Below, piece by piece: positions 59,621 to 64,000 of a DNA stretch of 64,000 nt. The stretch comes from Paenibacillus riograndensis SBR5 (GTDB lineage: Bacteria > Bacillota > Bacilli > Paenibacillales > Paenibacillaceae): NCBI RefSeq assembly GCF_000981585.1, contig NZ_LN831776.1:7743903-7807902 (forward strand), in the 5' to 3' direction. The notes under the pieces are model-generated. The model did no database searches and was not told the DNA's origin. It was given only the letters and a program-made list of their open reading frames with translations. How positions within the stretch are numbered: the stretch's first letter is position 1; every line of letters begins with the position of its first letter. A program made the position numbers and the translations under genes.

Positions 59621-59651
59621 ACAAAAGAGCGGACACCTTGTAGGTGTCCGC
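59621..59651 (-). terminator. Terminator of araR
   Basis: GCGGACACC (59629-59637) pairs with GGTGTCCGC (59643-59651) around a 5-base loop. On the minus strand TCTTTTGT follows. It lies 43 bases past the araR stop. Confidence 0.85.
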
Positions 59652-59693
59652 CTCATCCCCTGAGCATTGCGGGGTTTCCCCCGGGGCTCCAGT

Positions 59694-60779
59694 CTACTCC
59701 AGCGCTTTTACCGTTTCGCCTTCAATCAACACAGGCTGGTAGTAGGTGCTGTTCCGCAGATCCTTTTTTCCTTGCAGCTTCTTAATGACCCATTCTGCGG
59801 CATCGCGCCCCATCTGTTCCTGGGGATGTGTTAAGGTCGTCAGCTTAATGCTGGCGTTCTTGGCAATATAAGAATTGTCCTGGCCAATGATCGACAAATC
59901 CTCCGGAATAGCGATGTCCAGTTGCCTGCAGACATTTACAGCTTCCAGGCCTACCTCGTCGTTATAGCAGACAATTGCGGTTAGCACCTCTCTATTTTCG
60001 CTTAGGAAGTTCTTCAGGTTGGCGGACAACGCCTGCTTCGTCTCGGTATCGAAGGAGAGCACCTGCTCGGGGTGAAACCGTAATTTGGCTTCTCCAAGCG
60101 CTTTGATATAGCCTTTCATACGGTATTTTCCTTGCAAATCATCCATTTTGGCAATGATCCCGATTTGGGTATGCCCTTTGGAGATCAGCTCTTTGGTTGC
60201 CAGATAACTGGACTGGACGTCATCGAGACAAAAAAACGGAACCTCCAATTCCTCATAATAGGCATTAATCATGATAAAGGGGACATCCTGTTCCTTAAAC
60301 GACAGGTAGTAGGCGATATTGGGGTTGTACAGATTGCTCTTCGTAGGTTCAATAATCAGACCCTCTACACCGAAGGACAGCATCATTTCCAGCGCTTTCT
60401 TTTCCTGGGCGACATCATTGTTGGTGCTGGCTAACAAAAGCGAATAATTATCCTCATTTAACCGGCCCTCAATCCCGCGGATGATGGACGGGAAGATGTA
60501 GTCCGAGATGTAGGTCGTGATCACACCGATCGTTTTATTATTGGAGCTGCCTGCGGATTTGGAACGGAACTGGTGGCTGACGTACGTGCCGGAGCCTTTT
60601 TCACTTCTGAGAAAACCCTCGTTGGACAGTTCTAAAATCGCCTTCCGAACCGTCTGCCGGCTAACGTTGTACATTTCCTGCAATGCTGATTCGGTGGGGA
60701 TTTGTTCGCCTACAGTATACGCTCCCGATAGAATATTGCTTTTTATATCATCAAAAATAACCTGATATTTGGTCTTCAC
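59694..60779 (-). CDS. araR: AraR arabinose repressor (GntR-type HTH plus LacI-type sensor)
   Basis: The 361-residue repressor joins a GntR winged helix (1-70: IPTESALQEMYNVSRQTVRK, GSGTYVS) to a periplasmic-binding-protein-like sensor (about 85-360: IGVITTYISDYIFPSIIRGI, AIVCYNDEVGLEAV). This mixed layout is diagnostic of AraR. The GTG at 60779 is chosen because GTGAGG lies just upstream, whereas the ATG at 60797 lacks a ribosome binding site. It is divergent from the arabinose genes, with matching operator boxes between them. L-arabinose is the expected inducer. Confidence 0.94.
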   Translation of the reverse strand: MKTKYQVIFDDIKSNILSGAYTVGEQIPTESALQEMYNVSRQTVRKAILELSNEGFLRSEKGSGTYVSHQFRSKSAGSSNNKTIGVITTYISDYIFPSIIRGIEGRLNEDNYSLLLASTNNDVAQEKKALEMMLSFGVEGLIIEPTKSNLYNPNIAYYLSFKEQDVPFIMINAYYEELEVPFFCLDDVQSSYLATKELISKGHTQIGIIAKMDDLQGKYRMKGYIKALGEAKLRFHPEQVLSFDTETKQALSANLKNFLSENREVLTAIVCYNDEVGLEAVNVCRQLDIAIPEDLSIIGQDNSYIAKNASIKLTTLTHPQEQMGRDAAEWVIKKLQGKKDLRNSTYYQPVLIEGETVKALE

Positions 60780-60830
60780 GTTCCTCACTTCTTTCATGAT
60801 TGTTCAAATGCAAACGGATCTGTCTGTAAT

Positions 60831-60846
60831 AGTTGTACGTACATAT
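60831..60846. promoter_or_regulatory. AraR box near the araR promoter
   Basis: AGTTGTACGTACATAT matches the Bacillus AraR consensus ATTTGTACGTACAAAT (recalled from the literature) at 14 of 16 positions. It lies 52 bases upstream of araR and fits autoregulation. Confidence 0.8.
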
Positions 60847-60928
60847 AATAGCATGAATATTAGCTCATTATAATCCATAGTCCATAGGTATAAACAGAAA
60901 AAACTTTTAAGAGTAGAGACAAAGACAG

Positions 60929-60944
60929 ATTTGTACGATATTTG
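60929..60944. promoter_or_regulatory. AraR box, upstream copy
   Basis: ATTTGTACGATATTTG matches the left half of the AraR consensus fully and the right half weakly. Lying about 43 bases before the next box, it could support cooperative binding and looping. Confidence 0.6.
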
Positions 60945-60966
60945 TAGGTATATCTTATCTACTCCA

Positions 60967-60995
60967 TTGACAAATGTACGAACAAAAAATATACT
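60967..60995 (+). promoter_or_regulatory. Promoter of the arabinose operon with embedded AraR box
   Basis: TTGACA (60967-60972), a 17-base spacer and TATACT (60990-60995) form a near-consensus sigma-A promoter. The spacer holds AAATGTACGAACAAA, a good AraR box, so the repressor would block RNA polymerase directly. The leader to the first gene is about 70 bases. Confidence 0.85.
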
Positions 60996-61071
60996 AAGTC
61001 TGTTAATAAAGGAAGCGCCTTCTTTCTATTGTGATATTATAACCGTTTGGTCAGAGAGGAGTCACGTGAGC

Positions 61072-62685
61072 ATGGATCAGAACATCAAGCAAGCGATACT
61101 CAAGGGAGAAACCTCACTTGGTATCGAATTTGGGTCCACACGTATCAAGGCAGTGCTGATTGATTATCGTTTTGAGACAATCGCCTCCGGAAGCTATGAG
61201 TGGGAAAATCTGTTGGTCGACGGCTATTGGACGTACCATTTGGCGGACATTATCAAGGGGCTGCAGACCGCCTACAGCGAAATGAAGCTGGAGGTTGAGC
61301 AGAAATATGGTGTTACCCTTACAACAGCCGGTTCCATAGGATTTTCGGCAATGATGCATGGGTATATGGCTTTTGACGACAAGGGGGAGCTGCTTGTTCC
61401 GTTCCGGACCTGGCGCAATGCAACCACTGGTGCTGCCGCAAAGGAATTATCGGATACCTTTAAGTTCAACATTCCTGAACGCTGGAGCATTGCTCATTTA
61501 TATCAAGCTATATTGAACGGGGAACAACACGTGCCTCATGCCCGGTTCATAACGACCTTGGCCGGTTATATTCACTGGCTGCTGACCGGCAGCAAGGCCA
61601 TTGGCATCGGGGATGCCTCGGGGATGTTCCCGATTGATGAAGCCGCGCAAGATTATAACGCCCCGATGATTAAGCAATTTGACGAACTTATTGCCGCCAA
61701 GGGCTACCCGTGGAAGCTGCGGGACCTGCTCCCCAAGGTCTGCCATGCAGGGGAGCAGGCAGGCGTCTTAACCGAAGCCGGCGTTAAGATACTGGATGCG
61801 TCCGGTGACCTGCAGCCGGGCATTCCGCTCTGTCCTCCGGAAGGCGACGCCGGTACGGGTATGGTGGCTACGAACAGTGTCAGAAAACGGACCGGCAATA
61901 TTTCCGTAGGCACCTCGGTTTTTGCGATGATTGTCCTGGAGCAGGATCTTTCGGCCGTGTATCCGGAAATTGATATGGTAACTACGCCGGACGGCAGTCC
62001 GGTAGGGATGGTTCATGCCAATAACTGTTCAAGCGATATCAATGCATGGCTGGGTCTGTTCCGCGAGTTCTATGAAGCAATGGGGCAAAAGGCGGACCCG
62101 AACCAGCTGTTCAGTGTGATGTTCAAAAAAGCGCTGGAAGCGGACTCCGACGGCGGAGGCTTGCTCAGCTACGGATATTTCTCCGGTGAGAATATTACCG
62201 GGATGGAGAAAGGCCGTCCGCTGTTTGTCCGCTCGCCTGAGAGCCGTTTCAATCTGGCCAATTTCATGCGGACGCATCTGTATTCCGCTTTTGCCGCTTT
62301 GAAGATCGGAATGGACATTCTGACCAAGAAAGAAAATGTTGCTATCGACAGTATTCTGGCTCACGGGGGACTGTTTAAAACCCCAATCGTCGGGCAGAAA
62401 ATGTTAGCAGCCGCACTGAACGTCCCGGTTTCTGTCATGGCAACAGCCGGAGAAGGCGGAGCATGGGGAATGGCGATTCTGGCTGCTTACATGTCAACCA
62501 AAGGCCAGCAGGAACCTCTGGATGACTTCCTTGCAGACAAAGTATTTAAGGCTGCCGAAGGACACGAGATTCATCCGGACAGCGCTGATGTTGCTGGTTT
62601 TGAACTGTTCATGGAACGCTACAGCAACGGTCTTGCAATTGAGCAGGCCGCTGTAGATCATCTGGTAGAGAACTGGAGGGAGTAA
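61072..62685 (+). CDS. FGGY-family carbohydrate kinase, probable ribulokinase of the arabinose operon
   Basis: The 537-residue kinase has the FGGY fold: ATP-binding start [16 protein letters not shown], then [16 protein letters not shown] with the substrate region and [15 protein letters not shown]. The C-terminal adenine segment is [20 protein letters not shown]. It differs from classical AraB and looks closer to xylulokinase-like FGGY proteins. Its place between AraR boxes and araD-araA makes L-ribulokinase the likely role. The ATG at 61072 lies 10 bases after AGAGGAG; a GTG at 61066 is the alternative. It is 1 base from araD. Confidence 0.88.
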   Translation: MDQNIKQAILKGETSLGIEFGSTRIKAVLIDYRFETIASGSYEWENLLVDGYWTYHLADIIKGLQTAYSEMKLEVEQKYGVTLTTAGSIGFSAMMHGYMAFDDKGELLVPFRTWRNATTGAAAKELSDTFKFNIPERWSIAHLYQAILNGEQHVPHARFITTLAGYIHWLLTGSKAIGIGDASGMFPIDEAAQDYNAPMIKQFDELIAAKGYPWKLRDLLPKVCHAGEQAGVLTEAGVKILDASGDLQPGIPLCPPEGDAGTGMVATNSVRKRTGNISVGTSVFAMIVLEQDLSAVYPEIDMVTTPDGSPVGMVHANNCSSDINAWLGLFREFYEAMGQKADPNQLFSVMFKKALEADSDGGGLLSYGYFSGENITGMEKGRPLFVRSPESRFNLANFMRTHLYSAFAALKIGMDILTKKENVAIDSILAHGGLFKTPIVGQKMLAAALNVPVSVMATAGEGGAWGMAILAAYMSTKGQQEPLDDFLADKVFKAAEGHEIHPDSADVAGFELFMERYSNGLAIEQAAVDHLVENWRE

Positions 62686-62686
62686 C

Positions 62687-63382
62687 ATGTTAGAGCAACT
62701 GAAAGAAGAGGTATTCCAGGCCAATCTGGACCTGCCTAAGCACGGACTCGTCAAATACACATGGGGCAATGTAAGCGCGGTTGACCGGGCAAGCCGCCTG
62801 TTCGTAATCAAACCGAGCGGTGTTCATTATGACAAAATGAAGCCAAGCGATATGGTGGTTGTGGATTTCGACGGCAATGTGGTTGAAGGCGATCTCAGGC
62901 CTTCCTCCGATACACCAACCCATGCCGTCCTGTACAAGCATTATGCAGAGATTGGCGGCATCGTGCATACACACTCGACATGGGCAACAGTCTGGGCTCA
63001 GGCCGGTCTTGATGTTCCTGTCATGGGGACTACGCATGCGGATACCTTCTATGGCTCCGTTCCTTGTACCCGCTTCCTGACCCAGGAGGAGATTGACCGC
63101 GGCTATGAAGCGGAAACCGGACGTGTCATCATCGAAACCTTTGAGCAGCGGGGTCTGGATATTATGGCGGTGCCCGGTGTCTTGCTTAAGGGTCATGCTC
63201 CGTTTACCTGGGGCAAGGATGCCCATTCCGCAGTGATGAACAGCGTGGTGCTGGAGGAAGTCTCCAAGATGAATCTGTTTGCCCGGGAGCTCAATCACTT
63301 TGCCGAAGAGCTGCCGCAGCGGATTCTGGATAAACATTACCTGCGGAAGCATGGCAAAGACGCTTACTACGGCCAGAAATAA
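62687..63382 (+). CDS. araD: L-ribulose-5-phosphate 4-epimerase
   Basis: The 231-residue class II aldolase-fold enzyme converts L-ribulose 5-phosphate to D-xylulose 5-phosphate. The zinc ligands are in IVHTHSTWATVWAQ (His-x-His) and LLKGHAPFTWG (His). The phosphate region KYTWGNVSA and FVIKPSGVHYD and the catalytic Asp/Tyr segments match AraD. GGAGGGAG precedes the ATG. It is the second gene of the operon, with araA following after 52 bases. Confidence 0.96.
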   Translation: MLEQLKEEVFQANLDLPKHGLVKYTWGNVSAVDRASRLFVIKPSGVHYDKMKPSDMVVVDFDGNVVEGDLRPSSDTPTHAVLYKHYAEIGGIVHTHSTWATVWAQAGLDVPVMGTTHADTFYGSVPCTRFLTQEEIDRGYEAETGRVIIETFEQRGLDIMAVPGVLLKGHAPFTWGKDAHSAVMNSVVLEEVSKMNLFARELNHFAEELPQRILDKHYLRKHGKDAYYGQK

Positions 63383-63434
63383 TTGAAATACATTGGACTT
63401 GAAATCATCAAAATAAGAGAAGAGGATGAGCATT

Positions 63435-64000
63435 ATGTCAATAGTAGGCGCTAAGCAATTCTGGTTTGTTGTAGGATCGCAGCATCTTTATGGGGAAGAG
63501 GCACTGGGAGAAGTTAAGGCTCATGCGCAGGCTATGACTGATGCGCTCAATAAAAGCGGTGTTCTGCCTTATCCGCTCGTATTGCAGGATCTGGCCGTCA
63601 GCGCGGACACAATCACCTCCATTATGAAAGAAGTCAACTATCGTGACGAGGTTGCCGGCGTCATCACTTGGATGCACACCTTTTCTCCGGCAAAAATGTG
63701 GATTCGCGGAACGAAACTGTTGCAGAAGCCGTTGCTTCACTTGGCAACCCAATACAATGAGAGCATTCCTTGGGCTACCATTGATATGGATTTCATGAAC
63801 CTTAACCAGGCTGCCCACGGCGACCGCGAATACGGCTTCATCAATGCCCGTCTGAACAAGCAAAACAAAGTGGTAGTAGGCTACTGGGAGCGCGCGGAAG
63901 TGCAGAAGCAAATCGCAGCATGGATGGACGTAGCGGTTGCCTACAACGAGAGCTTCAGCATCAAGGTTGCCCGCTTTGGCGACAACATGCGCAACGTTGG
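63435..64000 (+). CDS. araA: L-arabinose isomerase (N-terminal part; runs off the right edge)
   Basis: The first 188 codons are present. The start [19 protein letters not shown] is the standard AraA N-terminus, followed by [20 protein letters not shown] and [23 protein letters not shown]. The metal- and sugar-binding Glu and His residues lie mostly beyond the window. GAGGATGAG precedes the ATG. AraA converts L-arabinose to L-ribulose, the first step of the pathway completed by the two upstream genes. Confidence 0.97.
   Translation, partial: MSIVGAKQFWFVVGSQHLYGEEALGEVKAHAQAMTDALNKSGVLPYPLVLQDLAVSADTITSIMKEVNYRDEVAGVITWMHTFSPAKMWIRGTKLLQKPLLHLATQYNESIPWATIDMDFMNLNQAAHGDREYGFINARLNKQNKVVVGYWERAEVQKQIAAWMDVAVAYNESFSIKVARFGDNMRNV

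Noticed and set aside
62690..63433. A 247-codon open frame on the minus strand
   Set aside because: It is opposite araD, whose active-site motifs are all present. No promoter or ribosome binding site supports the antisense frame.

Overview
The window looks like a stretch of a Paenibacillus-type chromosome (Firmicutes, Bacillales). The pointers are AGGAGG-type ribosome binding sites throughout, frequent TTG and GTG starts, a sacB-levB levan locus laid out as in Bacillus, HprK/PTS/BglG-type sugar control, an AraR-controlled arabinose operon, SLH-domain surface protein, a glycine riboswitch, and a dense accessory set of two-component systems and ABC exporters. No rRNA, tRNA, intact insertion sequence, prophage or CRISPR array was seen.

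Layout. 1-4770: a minus-strand cluster with an amino-acid-type ABC transporter (ATPase cut by the window edge, lipoprotein receptor), a YjbQ protein, an amidohydrolase, a fructoselysine-6-kinase-like PfkB kinase and a UTRA-type GntR regulator. It probably serves uptake and breakdown of an Amadori-type compound. 4.9-8 kb: a drug-type MFS pump, a flavodoxin-fold oxidoreductase with a divergent HxlR regulator, and a MarR regulator. 8-12 kb: two sugar-phosphate isomerase/epimerases and a Gfo/Idh dehydrogenase in one operon, divergent from an AraC regulator. 12-13.6 kb: AIM24 and RacA-like proteins, then a cluster of interspersed 23-bp repeats.

13.9-20.9 kb is a self-contained sucrose/levan system: an atypical HprK paralog, a sucrose-type PTS EIIBC, a BglG-family antiterminator, levansucrase and a LevB-type levanase. 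Two RAT/terminator elements sit in front of the PTS and levansucrase genes. The antiterminator lacks both conserved PRD2 histidines and the HprK paralog departs from its family signature, so catabolite control looks rewired.

21-30 kb: malate:quinone oxidoreductase; a GT8 glycosyltransferase fused to Pro-rich decapeptide repeats and a Lys/Arg tail, next to a nucleotidyltransferase; a double GNAT acetyltransferase; and a 967-residue S-layer-anchored protein with a caspase-like His/Cys pair. 30-47 kb: a doubly truncated M56/BlaR1 remnant, hydrolase, SDR, a fused NarL-type kinase/regulator divergent from an ABC exporter, an OmpR-type two-component system divergent from an M23 lipoprotein, a large protein with a TerD-like end, a YwqG-like protein, and an ArsR/MFS pair with three copies of one operator flanking a mini-ORF. 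47-52 kb: a methyltransferase 3' remnant, an NlpC/P60 hydrolase, an APC permease behind a single-aptamer glycine riboswitch, and a PnuC-NadR nicotinamide riboside salvage pair.

53-59.5 kb: an OmpR regulator/ABC/kinase operon and a second ABC exporter. 59.7-64 kb: AraR divergent from an FGGY kinase-araD-araA operon for L-arabinose, with AraR boxes in the intergenic region; araA runs off the right edge.
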